Of a DNA stretch of 64,000 nt, positions 39,123 to 50,300 are shown piece after piece (positions within the stretch are counted from its first letter, which is position 1; the number at the start of each line of letters is the position of its first letter). Both the position numbers and the translations under genes were made by a program. The stretch comes from Symbiodinium natans. Its lineage: Eukaryota > Sar > Dinophyceae > Suessiales > Symbiodiniaceae. A model generated the notes under the pieces. The model did not search any database and was not told where the DNA came from. It saw only the letters and a program-made list of their open reading frames with translations. The stretch is taken from positions 575,501 to 639,500 of the forward strand of contig CAJNDS010002457.1 in the NCBI GenBank assembly GCA_905221605.1, in the 5' to 3' direction.

Positions 39123-41526
39123 ATACATATATATATGCATATACTTATATATATATATATATTTATATTTACTTATTTATAGATATAGATATCTATAGAG
39201 GAAGTTTGGGCCCAAGTATTTCATTACCAGGTACATGGACCCTTCGGGATACAGTGTATTTAAGGGTTATATGACAAAGGACCCAAAACTAAGGGTCCAT
39301 AATTGGAACCGTAGAAACAAAGTCAGCAAAAAGGTTAGGGTTTAGGGTTTAGGGTTTAGGGTTTAGGGTTAGGTTCATCATCTACTTGAATGACGACTTC
39401 GAGGGCGGCTGCACCACTTTCTACACACCAAACCCAGGCCTGTCTGTGAGGAAGGACTGGAGGGTTTATAGGGCATAGGGTTTATAAGCCCTATAGGGTT
39501 TAGGGTTACGATCTCGGTTGTCTCGGGTTAGAGCGACCGTGGGGTTTAGAGTTCAAGGCTTCGAAACCGGTTGAGGGTTTTAGGGCTTACAAACGCGTTT
39601 ACTTACTGTTGGTTAGCATGGAATGAGGGAATTTGGGTCCTACATAATCCCTTAAAGGCTATATATATATACATACATATATAGGGGGGGATATAGGGTG
39701 CCCCATTCCCTCCTTCCCTACTAACCAACAGTTTAGAATCCAAGGCTGAGAAATCTCGGGCTTGACGTTGCACTGTGGTGGGGTCTTCCTAACCTCCCCA
39801 GGCCAAAGCACCCTCAATCCCTTAAAAGTTTCCGAATCCCTAAACCTACACTTTGGAGCGAGGCCGAAAGTGCTTGATTCATGAGCGCTTGCAAAATTAG
39901 GTGGCGTAAAATTCTGGGGCATCCCGGTACAGAGGATTATGTCATATTTTGGATTCTATACTGTGTAAGGGTAACCTTGTTTGGGAGCTGACTAGAGTTG
40001 AGGGACTGATAGCCAAAGATAGGAAGCTTTGACCCCAATTGATGATCCCTATGTCTCTACTTATAACTAGGGGGGCCCCTAAACACTATATTCCGGACCC
40101 TAAACCGTAAGCCCTATTAAACCCTAAACCCTTCTTGTAAGCACAGGTACGGAGGGCACGCTGGACTCCCGACCCGTGAAGCCCCGCATCGGATCCGCGA
40201 GCGCTGCCCGCTGCGCAAGGGGTTTAGGGTTTAGGGTTTAGGGTTTAGGGTTTAGGGCAAAAAAGGGTTTAGGGTTTAGGGTTTGGGGTCCCGGGACCTG
40301 CTTGGAAGCCCTTTTGACTTCGTAAGTGCCGTGTAGACAGTTAACAAGAAGCCCCAACTAGCCTTAATCATGGGGGGAACCACGGGGAGGTAGTATAGAG
40401 GGGGGGTAGTAGGGGAACCCATGAAGTTTCCTATCTTTGGGCCATAGTAGCCACCCATTTTGGGTAACTAGGCGTTTAAGGTAGGGTTAGTAAGTTGGGT
40501 TACGGGATGATTAGAGGGTTTGTAGGGATACGAAGTAGACTTACCAAGTCAACAAAAAGGGCTTCCAAGTTGCGTAGGTTTTGGGGTTTTGCGGTTTTGG
40601 GGTTTTGGGGTTTTGGGGTTTTGGGGTTTAGGGGTTTAGGGGTTTAGGGGTTTAGGGTTTAGGGGTTTAGGGCTTAGACTTGGGTCCAGTGGGAGAAAGG
40701 GTTTAGCGTTTGAGGGCTTTATAGGGTGGAATTGCCGGGGTCCCAAAGGCCAGAATCGCCCAAAGTAGATTCTGCCAGGTTTCAGATTGTGCAGCTCTTC
40801 TGCCAAAAAAAAGGGGTAGACTCGGGTAGGGTTGCTCTAAACCCAAACCCGCAAACAACAAAAACTCCCTGTTTGAAGGTATATAGAGTCGAAGTCATCT
40901 AGGTTGGCATCTCCGGGGCGTCGCCCAAAAGCCGGCCCGCAAGCCAGGTTTTTCCGCACGGGGACTGCGGCATCCCACTGCTGCATGAAGGCCTCCAGAG
41001 CACATGTGCCTTCGAGGTTAGGGTGTAGGGTTTAGGGTTTCGGGTTTAGGGTTTAGGGTTTAGGGTAAGTTCGGTTCGGGCATTCTGCAGCAAGGCTCCG
41101 CCGTGATATCCGGCACAAAGAGCCCTGGACTGCATCACCACGGCCAGTCTTAGTCATGGCCCTCGATGTTGCTGTTGCCAGTGTTCCTAAGGGAGTGCGT
41201 GGTTTAGGGTTGGGGGTTTAGGGTTTAGGGTTTAGGCCTGTTCATAGTTGAGGGAGTGTCTTCTGTTTGCTTAAGACCCCCCCCCCCAAAGCAAAAAGAT
41301 ATTCTTCCTTTCAAGGGCAGTACAGGGATTGTTATCTTTCATTTCCTGGGGGGCTCTCAAGCAAACAGTAGGGGTGGGGTTTAAGCATCCGGGCTTTTTT
41401 TTTTGGCATCAAGGGGATCCAAGGTATCTGCTGCGGACGGACGTTGTCTATGCACGCCCGGCACCTTGGCGAGACTACAGGACATGCATAACTTTGTGGT
41501 TCTTTACTGTAACTTTAGATCCTTAG
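38682..41526 (+). CDS. 2OG-Fe(II) oxygenase, prolyl-4-hydroxylase-like (3' five exons)
   Basis: Proposed exons: about 38682-38749, 39373-39437, 40147-40202, 40948-40990 and 41414-41526 (TAG). They join in frame through GC-AG introns. The protein runs [61 protein letters not shown] and [18 protein letters not shown]. This matches the prolyl-4-hydroxylase-type core: [14 protein letters not shown], TTFY, VKPRxGSA, the second iron-ligand His in LLHEG, and the Arg/Lys in RYLLRTD that holds 2-oxoglutarate. The first HxD motif is not clear: the sequence shows VYD where HxD is expected. Such enzymes hydroxylate prolines or other residues, often in the secretory route. The 5' exons are uncertain. The introns hold family G, J and E elements and telomeric tracts. 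Confidence 0.7.
39044..39245. repeat. Family G element with a TA-microsatellite loop
   Basis: AAGGGTCCATGTACCTGAAT at the left and CCAGGTACATGGACCCTTCG at the right. About 110 bases of TA/TATG repeat expand the centre. Confidence 0.85.
40221..40680. repeat. Telomeric tracts and a family J element inside the oxygenase gene
   Basis: TTTAGGG at 40221-40258 and 40265-40290. J ends are CTTCGTAAGTGCCGTGTAGA (40316) and GAAGTAGACTTACCAAGTC (about 40532). An octamer tract of TTTTGGGG, changing to TTTAGGGG, lies at 40575-40675. Confidence 0.75.
41265..41372. repeat. Family E element in the last oxygenase intron
   Basis: TTTGCTTAAGACCCCCC at the left and GGGGCTCTCAAGCAAACAGT at the right, with TTCTTCCTTTCAAGGGCAGT inside. 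Confidence 0.75.
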
Positions 41527-41694
41527 CCTTTTTGGGTTTATTTGGTTTCTTAATAAGGCAGCTAAAAAACAATTTATAGCTATCCTCCCAAGTGCAGCCA
41601 AGATAAGTATTATACCTTAGGATCAGGTGCCCTTTCTTGTAGCATCGGTGCCATAGTTGTTCGGGCCGCTGTGTCTTGGAGCTGGAGATCATGA

Positions 41695-41790
41695 CCCCAA
41701 ACCCTAAACCCTAAACCCTAAACCCTAAACCCTAAACCCTAAACCCTAAACCCTAAACCCTAAACCCTAAACCCTAAACCCTAAACCCTT
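41695..41790. repeat. CCCTAAA telomeric tract, about 13 units
   Basis: It is followed by TTACCGCAACAG and an exon-like stretch, so the tract lies at the acceptor end of a probable intron. Confidence 0.95.
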
Positions 41791-41800
41791 ACCGCAACAG

Positions 41801-44800
41801 CCCAGGAGACCTCAGAGGAGCTGAAGCGCGCGGCCCGCCTGCGGGGTCTCGCACGGCAGCCCCGCGGATTCAAAGTGCCAAGGGGCTTCAAGCTTGCACC
41901 GGGGAGGTTTAGGGGTTTGGGGTTCATCAAAATGGCCCCCAAAAACCTTGTAAAAGAAGGCCTTTTGGCCCAAAACCCTCAAAGAAGAGGCCTTAAACCC
42001 TAAGCCCTAAACCCTAAACCCTCAACTTAGAGCCTTAGCTTGCAAGCTTGTGGAGCACAGGCTCGGTGGCTTGGGCGGGCAGGGCCTCTTGCAGGAGAAG
42101 GAGGCTCCCGGGGTTTCTCGAAGGCCGCGATGGGAAAATCGCGATCTAGGTTCCGGACCCTAAGCCCTAAACCCTAAACTGAAGCACCAGGAGATTTTCT
42201 TTTTGTTTTGCGATGGCTTCGTGGATCCAAGCACAGTCCACACACGAGCATTTCGCACAGTTCGAAGTTGTGCTGCATCCTGGAAACCACATGAACCCGA
42301 AAATTGAGGGCCACATACCCTTTTGCTACTCTAGAATCTGGACTAAGGTAATATGAATCCACAAGCCCTCCTTAGGGTTACAAACTCCCCATGCTTCAGT
42401 AGCCGCAACCCCTGTAAAAGGCGCATGGCGTATGAGCCCCTTTTAGAGTTGATTTTGGTCCGCAATGTAGTCATAAAACCCTAAACCCTAAACCCTAAAC
42501 CCTAAACCCTAAACCCTAAACCCTAAACCCTAAACCCCTTGCGGCAGGCGCCGGAAGCCCCGCCACCGAGCAAGCCGCGAAAGGCCAAGGCAGGCCCAGT
42601 TTCGGCGTTCCTGAAGACCCATAAAGGGTTCGGGTTTAGGGTTTAGGGTTTAGGGTTTAGGGTTTAGGGGTAGCCCAGTGGTACCCTTTGCTTTTGTTTT
42701 GGTTCTGAGTTCCCTCATTAAGCAACCAAGTAAGGTAACCAAGTAACCAACCCCAAACAAAGGGTACCCTTGTTATAATATGGTTCCTGGGCTACCACGA
42801 ACCCCAGCAACCCTATAAACTCTGTATGAACCCAAAGAACCCTAAACCCTAAACCCTAAACCCTAAACCCTAAACCCTAAACCCTAAACCCTAAACCCTA
42901 AACCCTAAACCCTAAACCCTAAACCCTAAACCAACCCTAAACCCTAAACCCTAAACCCTAAACCCTAAACCCTAAACCCTAAACCCTAAACCCTAAACCC
43001 TAAACCCTAAACCCAACCCTAAAGTCGCCATCTCTTTGTGGCCTCAAGGCCAGGAAAAGCCATACATGGAGGTACTGAACAAAGATGGAGATGCATGCTG
43101 TTGGGACATCTGGGCTTTTTTTGTTTATTTGGGAGCTGCAGGGCTCCCCCAAGGGTGCAGGGTTTAGGGCTTCAAGGTATCCCCCCAGAACCGTGAGCCC
43201 TAAATCCGCAACTGAAAGCCCTTTGCAGACCCTGAGCCCTAAACCCTAGCCCTAAACCCTAAACCCTAGACCCCAAGCGGCCCGGCCCAGGCCAGCAAGA
43301 AGCGCTCGAAGAAGCAACCGGCAGGCTGGCGGAACTCCGAAATTTTAGGGTTTAGGGTTCAGGGTTTGGGGTTTGTTCTTGGGTTCTTAAGCGAGGGGGG
43401 ATTCAAGGGACAATGTTAACCCAAGGTTCCCTCATACTCCTCAATACTCCCTAAGGCTCCCTAAGCTTTTCTAAGCTTCCCTAGGTACGATGTATTCGAG
43501 GTTGCACTGCAACGCCTCAAAAAAAGGTCGTTTGGGGGTTTGGGTGTTTTGGGTTGTAGGGTTGTGGGGGACAGTTCTCTAAATTGGGGTCTTTGTTGCC
43601 GGTCCTATATAAGGTGCCGTACTTTCTAGGGACGCCAAGAAAGGGAACCTTTCTTAGAGAACTACCCGCATCCTATGCCTCCTAAACCTCAAAAGGGGAA
43701 GTAGCACGCGCGCACCATGAATCAAGGAGCGAAAGGATGGACCCGAATAAGGGACCTAGGGGGATTCTTTGGGGCTTCTTTAGGGGCTGCTTAGGGTATT
43801 TAGATAGATATGGTGGGGGCTAGCTAAGGCATATATGGGTTATATAGGAGAATGAGATGAAGGATCCCTTCTAGGGGTCCCTCCTTATACCCCTTACATG
43901 AGCTGAAGCCCACTTGTTTTGGGGCCCGTGCCGACTGGAGGGTAGAAACACCGCTTGCGGCGGTGCAGGCAAGCACGCGGAGGAGAGTGGAGCTGCAAAA
44001 TCCGGAGGCGGACTGCGTCAGTTCCTTGTTGGGATGTTCCACCTTCTACTAACCGTCCTCAATCGGGACTAGCATATGGGGTACCAGCATCCCTATTAAG
44101 GACTGTTAGTATGAGGGTGAACATCCCAAGCTCGTTGTTTTGATTGCCAGGTAGCTCGGACCTTGAGGCCTTGGGATGAAAGAATTCGTAGTCATGAGCT
44201 TGGTTGACCCTAAACCCTAAACCCTAAACCCTAAACCCTAAACCCTATTGGGGCATGTTGGGGCTTTCTGCGGTTATATCTCGGATCTTTATCCCTGAAT
44301 TGGTTTCGGCCACAGGGGCAGCAAGAGACTTTGGCCGGCATGTCGGACATGTCTTTGATGGGCTGCGAGGTGCGACGCCCGCATCGGCGCATCCCAAGGG
44401 CGTGAAGAAGAAGATCGGCAAGCAGAGGTCAGTTCAGGCGGAGTGAGGGTGGATGTTTGCACCGGCTGTCTCACGTGAAGCTGAAGGAGTTGCTTTTCCA
44501 CAAGTGCTCCTCTCCACCGCCTTAAACCCTGCAGGCCCGTGCTCACGGCAAGCGGACCAAGAACAAGATGTCAGGCACATCCTCTCACCTTGCAGTCCAA
44601 GCCTGACCTTGCGGACCAAATGAACCCTCCTGGGGTCACAAAACCTGGCTGTTCTACTAATCATAATCCTTCTGAAGGTATATACCCTATACTACTATAA
44701 GCTTTATTAAGGCATATGCCCTGTACTAGAGCCTTATTAAGCCTTATATCCCTATGCTCTTATCATCCTTACTCAGGTTTCTATACCCTTATACTACTAT

Positions 44801-45675
44801 ACTGCGTATGAAGGTATATACCCTATACGATGTTTGTCCTTGTTAAAGTATCTACCCTTTACAACTATCATCCTTATTAAGGTATATATCCTTTACAACT
44901 ATCATGGTCCATACCCTGTTCGATTATCATCCTTATTGAGGTGTATACCATTTACTACGATAATCCTTATTCAGGCACCCTAAACCCTAAACCCTAAACC
45001 CCAAACCCCAAACCCCAAACCCCAAACCCTAAACCCTAAACCCTAAACCCTTTCAGGGTTCAGGTGGCCCCCAGGCGACTTCAAAGCCTCTAGCCCGATC
45101 CCTCCTCTTTGCCTGCAAGGCGCTGGACGCCGCCGCTGATTCGCAGGCCTTCCATTCTACAACTCTACTTCTACCTTAGTAGCTGAGTGAGCACACTTCA
45201 CACTTTTTGGGATACTATAATCCCCCCAAAACTGCAGGTGTACACTTTCTTGGGGGCTTATGAACTCAGCAACTAAGATAACTAGGGGGTGCCCCTTCTT
45301 GTGGCTTGAGGCAGGGTGGGCTCTTAGGGTTTAGGGTTTAGGGTTTCGGGTTTAGGGTTTAGGGTTTAGGGTTTAGAGCCATTTGAGCAGAGAGTCGGCG
45401 TGGTGGCGGCCTGGCTCATTGGCCTCTCCAGTCCCGAAGACAAAAAGGGCTGCGGAGTTGAGTCTCCAACCTGCCTGGACCCGGAATTGCAGTTCCTGTT
45501 TGGGGCCCTGAACCCTAAACCCTGAACCCTAAACCCTAAACCCTAAACCCTAAACCCTCTTTATGCCCTGTTGCGCCCCCTACACCCTGATATCCTTGCC
45601 AGGCGCTGTTCCTGCGTGCGCGGACAGAGAGCTGGTGTCGCCTGCGAGGAAAACGGCCCACGCTGGGAGCACGTT
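41801..45675 (+). CDS. Exon islands of an unidentified gene
   Basis: Islands: 41801-41900 (AQETSEELKRAARLRGLARQ), 42548-42630 (APEAPPPSKPRKAKAGPVSA), about 43276-43345 (GPGQQEALEEATGRLAELRN), 44318-44427 (ARDFGRHVGHVFDGLRGATP, then a basic KKKIGKQR end at a GTCAGT donor), about 45106-45150 (ALDAAADSQAF), about 45388-45504 (RVGVVAAWLIGLSSPEDKKG) and 45603-45675 (ALFLRARTESWCRLRGKRP). The last two join in frame across a telomeric intron. The early islands are charged, Pro-rich and partly coiled-coil-like; the late ones look globular. They may belong to more than one gene. No family was recognised. The gaps hold family A, B and I elements and telomeric tracts. Confidence 0.45.
42668..42800. mobile_element. 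Family B element, intact ends
   Basis: GGTAGCCCAGTGGTACCCTT at the left and GGTTCCTGGGCTACCACG at the right, an imperfect inverted repeat. TTAGGG repeat lies directly to its left. Confidence 0.8.
42838..43022. repeat. 185-bp CCCTAAA tract
   Basis: About 25 heptamers with two phase breaks (CCAACCCT and CCCAACCCT). Confidence 0.95.
44030..44130. mobile_element. Family H element
   Basis: GGGATGTTCCACCTTCTACT at the left and TAGTATGAGGGTGAACATCC at the right. AACCGTCCTCA and TTAAGGACTGTT form the inner arms. Confidence 0.8.
44607..45078. mobile_element. Family A element expanded by internal tandem repeats
   Basis: The left end GGACCAAATGAACCCTC and right end GGGTTCAGGTGGCCCCCAGG are those of family A. 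Between them AAGGTATATACCCTATACTA-type units repeat about seven times (44678-44975), followed by a CCCTAAA/CCCCAAA tract (44980-45055). The element is about 470 bp against the usual 110-165. Confidence 0.8.
45177..45290. mobile_element. Family I element
   Basis: TAGTAGCTGAGTGAGCACAC at the left and TTATGAACTCAGCAACTAAG at the right. Copies lie at 50592-50693 and 59434-59540. Confidence 0.85.
45505..45602 (+). repeat. 98-base telomeric-repeat intron (GC-AG)
   Basis: The exon ends CTG TTT GGG and the next begins GCG CTG TTC, giving QFLFGALFLRARTESW. The intron starts GCCCTGAACCCTAAACCCTG, more than half is CCCTAAA/CCCTGAA, and it ends TCCTTGCCAG. Confidence 0.6.
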
Positions 45676-45884
45676 GTTTAGGGTTTAGGGTTGAGGGTTG
45701 AGGGTTTAGGGTTTAGGGTCGGATGAGTCGGACGGATTGGGTTCAGCGGCGGGCTCTGGCTCCCGGGCGGAGCCGCGGTGGAGCTGGTTTGCCCTGTAGC
45801 AGGCATTTGCTCACACATGGGGCGCAGTTTAAGTTTGTAGATACTCACTCCTTAATTCACTGCCAGCACACATTGCACACATAC

Positions 45885-45894
45885 ATACATACAC

Positions 45895-45947
<53 letters not shown>
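45885..45947. repeat. CA/TA microsatellite
   Basis: (CA)n then (TA)n. It abuts the left end of the inverted-repeat transposon. Confidence 0.95.
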
Positions 45948-46520
45948 GCCGGGCGCGGGATTTAAGACGTCCCTTGGTTTTAATCAAAAAAAGAGAGGTT
46001 TCTGGTGTTTAAAGGCGATTTTTTCCGGAATCGGGTGTTTCCCATAAGATCAGATGGTTAGGCTGAAAGATGTAGGCCCTGCGCCCGGCATAGGTGTGTT
46101 TGGTAAGTCTTAAGTGCATTGTCTTTGGTCAGTTGTTTGGGTTTCAGGGGTTGGAGTTTCGTTGGATTGAACTAGGCTTGCAAGTGTGAGGCTCCAGGCC
46201 CAGTGGTTCTACCATACTAAATAGATGATCAGCGTCGCAACATGTCACACATCATCACCCTCAATAAAGCTGCTGTCGGTGAAATGAGCGAAGAACCCAA
46301 GGGCGTCTTAAATATTCGGCCATATTGAAGAGCTTAAGAAGAGGTAATTTGAGAGGTTTTAGTAATGAAAGCCTAATAAAAAACAACAGCAAGGCTTTGT
46401 CGGAGCAGAATCTGTCTTGAGTCTGTAAGGACCCCAATTCAGACGGCAAATACAAGAAATCTACACTTTGTAGACAGTCACAGGGAAATGGGGGGGGCGT
46501 CTTGAATCCCGCGCCCGCCT
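45948..46520. mobile_element. 570-bp inverted-repeat DNA transposon (MITE-like) at a TA site
   Basis: The left end GCCGGGCGCGGGATTTAAGA, followed by CGTCCC, is matched in inverse at the right (GGCGTCTTGAATCCCGCGCC, then CG). TATATA flanks both sides. The interior has a 64-residue minus-strand frame (46261-46455) without recognisable transposase motifs, so the element is probably non-autonomous. It is longer than the introner families, its ends are different, and it carries no telomeric repeat. Confidence 0.8.
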
Positions 46521-47375
46521 ATATATATTGTTTTATATATTTTATGTAGTTAATGGACACTGGTATCAACACGTCAATAAGTGCAGATCTTTATTCATTC
46601 GTACGTACATGCATACAAACCTTGGCTTTGCATGAACCTGGCATGGCCGAGGGCCGAAGCCCGCATCGAGAATGCGGCCAAGCGAAGCACCGACAGGCGC
46701 TTGAGAAACCCGCCAGTTTTGGGCTGAGGGTTTAGGGTTTAGGGTCTAGGGTTCTGACCTGACGCAAAAAAGCAAGGTCTTAGTGCTTGCCGAAGTCCAT
46801 GACCCTGAAAGTCTAAAGCTCTACCTGAAAGCTCAATAAGTGCAGTTTCAAGTACAAGTCTGATAATTGGTTGATAAGTACCATGAACCTCCAAGTACTT
46901 TCCTTAAAGGCTTCTGAAGTATGGGGCCCTGGGTCTGTATTGGGTAGATAAGGTGTATATGAGGGGCCCCCATTTAAGGGCCTATACTAGGGGACCAAGA
47001 CACTGTTCCGAAACACACGGCAGGTTTTCAGACAGTCCCCCGGCATTGGAGGCTATAAAGGCATTTAGGAGTTTCCCGGAAAAAAAATTGAGACCCCCTG
47101 TATATCGGGGCACCCGCTATGTTTCGGGATCCTTCACTTACTTAGCCGATAGTTGAACTTTAATCTTTTTGGGTTCCCCTATTTAGTCGGAATAATAAAG
47201 TTTAACCTTAATTTCCTTTGGTTGTTGGAGACCCAAGCTTAGGGAGCCTTAGGGAGTAGTGAGGAGTATGAGGGAAGGAAGCCTTGGGTTACATTGTCCC
47301 TTGAATTAAGAACCCAAAGAACATCAAACCCCAAACCCTAAACCCTAAACCTAAGTGCTGCTTCCTTCCTGCCAG
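46521..47375. other. Gene-free stretch with element relics
   Basis: 46850-46912 resembles the element at 37450-37575 (TTGATAAGTACCATGAACCT). 47140-47225 is a family D element (TTACTTAGCCGATAGTTGAA at the left, GGTTGTTGGAGACCC at the right). 47226-47300 is a relic inverted relative to 43390-43485. Short telomeric pieces lie at 46727 and 47335. Confidence 0.6.
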
Positions 47376-50300
47376 GCAAGGTGGGAAAGTTCGCGACCTT
47401 GAGGCTCGAAATGACTCCATTGACCTAATTGTCTCGGTAGCCCCCTTGGGATGTTCTATATTTCATATGTTCCCTTATTGGGTTTATTATCATGATATTC
47501 AGGAGTATTTTTCAGAGGGTTTTAGGGGCTATCCTAGTTATTGTTCCTGTTTGCGGTCCCATATTTGGTGGCTGGTATGTTTTAATGGGGAGAAAGGAGG
47601 GCTCCCAAGAAACCCTAAACCCTAAACAGAAAAGCAACTACATGTAAAGGTTATTCCTGCATCTCCATGATCGGTCTCGTCAGTGCATGTTGCGAAGTGA
47701 AAAACCCTAAACCCTACACCCGAAACCCTTAGCAGCGAGCTGTCCTGATCCCGAGAAAGCTCCTGAAAAGTTTTCGCGGCATCTTCCCTGAATGGAGGAC
47801 GCGCTGTCATCTGCCACCCGGCACAGAGTGTGGGTTTAGGGTTTAGGGTTAGGGGTTAGGGGTTAGGGTTTAGGGTTTAGGGTTTAGGGTTTGGGGTGTC
47901 GGGGTCTGGTTTTGCACTACTGCTGCGGTGTTGATGCCTGTAGTGTAGTAGCGGTTCTCATGAACCCTAGACCCCACAAACCCTACAAGCGCCATAGGCC
48001 CTCAACCCTAATCCCTAAACCCTAAAACCCCCCTCTAAACCCTAAACTCTATATAGACCCCATGAACCCCAAACCCTATAGACTCCCCCATAAACCCTAA
48101 ACCCTAAACAATCCCTTAAAGCAAAACACATATTAGGGTTTAGGCGTTAAAAGGTACTTGGGAGCCCGGCGTGAGCATCATCTTAAGACCCTCGTCTTGC
48201 CCTGGGGATCAAACGAAGCCTACAACTGGGATCGCCTGGTTTAGGGTTTGGGGGTTTAGGGTTCATTTGTAATTAGACTATACTAACCCCCCCAAAAAAC
48301 CCTGTTCTAATTATTAAGGCCCTTATAACTCTAACCCTAAACCCTAAACCCTATTCGGACTATTCAGGCCCCTTGGGTAGATTCCAAGGCCAACGTGGCG
48401 CGAGCTGCCTGTGAACAAAAGCTGGCGGAGGAGCCTCCGGCGCCCCGAAACTTGTTTCTTAAGGGGTATAAGGAGGGACCCCTATATGGGACCCTTAATC
48501 TTATTCCCCTATATAACCCCGACACATACGTTATTTTGTCCCTATACCCAAGTAGCCCCGAAATTAACCCCCTAATAACCCCTAAGGTCTCGTAAAAGGG
48601 TCCCTCCTTTAGTCCTTTGGGTCTCGCGTCAAGAGTCGCTTCGACTCGCACTTGCATACAAGGAGGGGCCCCTTTGCCAAACTATGCATAGTTCGAGGTT
48701 TTATAACCGAAGATAGGACTCTTATAACCCAATGTAGGGCCCCTACAACTCTACTTTTACCTAGGGGGGCCCATGTGAACCCTACACCCTTTTACTGTTC
48801 ACTCGTTCCCCAAAGCGAGTACGAACATGAATGTCACAACCTGCTGGGCGATGAGCCCCCTAGCTCTTGGTTTCGGGTTTAGTTCAGGGTCTATGAGGTT
48901 TACCCTGAGGCTCCAAGGGCTCTTATTTCAAGGTTTTTGGGCCCAAAGGCCATATTAAAGCAGGTTTTTGGCTCAGTTTGAGCCTAAGGGTTAGGGTTTC
49001 GGGTTTGGGGATTAGGGGTTGGGGTTGAGGGTAATCCCACCCAGACTCATCCATGAAAGGAGCGGGCGGCTTTGAGCGTGCTCCGTGGGTGGGCCCAGTA
49101 AGGTTGAGAGCCGCAGCAATAGGGTTTAAGGCCGTTTAGGGTTCGGGTTTGGGTTAGGGTGTAGGGTTTAGGCGTGAGGGTTCGGGTTTCTTTGGTCCTA
49201 TCTATAAGGGACCCATAGACCCTAAGCCTTATGAAGCTTATAGAAATCCGATTCTTCAAAGCGCTTGTAAGTCCCCACCCCCCGCCACCCCCAACAAAGA
49301 AAAACAAAACATTTATTCAATAATAAATACAAACCTAGCGACCCAGCTTCTGGTGTGGTAGCTGTTGGTCTCTTAGGCAGCTCAAACCCTAGACCCTGAA
49401 CACTCCTAAACCCTAAACCCTAATTCTACACCCTAAACCCTAAATCCTAAACCCTAAATCCTAAACCCTAAACCCTAAACCTTAAATCCTAAATCCTAAA
49501 CCCCAAATCCTAAGCTCAGCTCATCCAGCGCCAAGGCCAAGAGATGCAGGTGCTTCAAGCAACGGCCCCTTGACCTCCTGAGAACTTCCATGCATGTTTT
49601 TTAGGATGCAGGCTTCAAGGTTTATGGTTTAAGGTTTAGGGTTAGGGTTTAGGGTGTGTTTATAGGGTTTATTGCGTGTTGAGATTTTGTAGTGCGTGTG
49701 GTTTATGGGGAGTTTCATGAGTTGTTTGGGCTTTGTCGGCTTGTTGGCTTATAGGGCTTCGGGGATTATAGAGTTGTGAGGGTTTGTTAGGGTTCGCTTC
49801 TCACAAGGTTATATTGTTGAGAGCGTAAGGCAGAAGGTTGAGGTTTGCAAGGTGTAGGATTCATAGGGTTTTAGGGAAGCTACCTGTGCCCGCAATTGTA
49901 GAACTGCTTGTTTGGGTACGCAGCCTTCGTGGCGCAGTAGCAGCATTTGCGGTCCATGTGGCAGAAATGCCGCATTTGATCTCTATGTTGTCACAGCCGT
50001 ATGCATATGTATTTATATATAGATAGATGTGTATATTTATATATACTTACATATACATATCTGTTTATGTATTTATCTTATTTGTGTATGTTTATGTGTT
50101 TTTGATGCATATGATGTGTTGATGGTTAATCCGTGTCTGTTAATTTACAGCCACACGCTGAAGCACTGAAGCTTCGAGTAACAGGTGGGGACCTTGCAGG
50201 GCGACCACTCCGGCGGGGCAGTGCAGGACAGTGTAAGTCATCAACCCCGCTGGGTTTAGGGCTTAGGGCTTAGGGTTTAGGATTTAGGGTTTAGGGTTTA

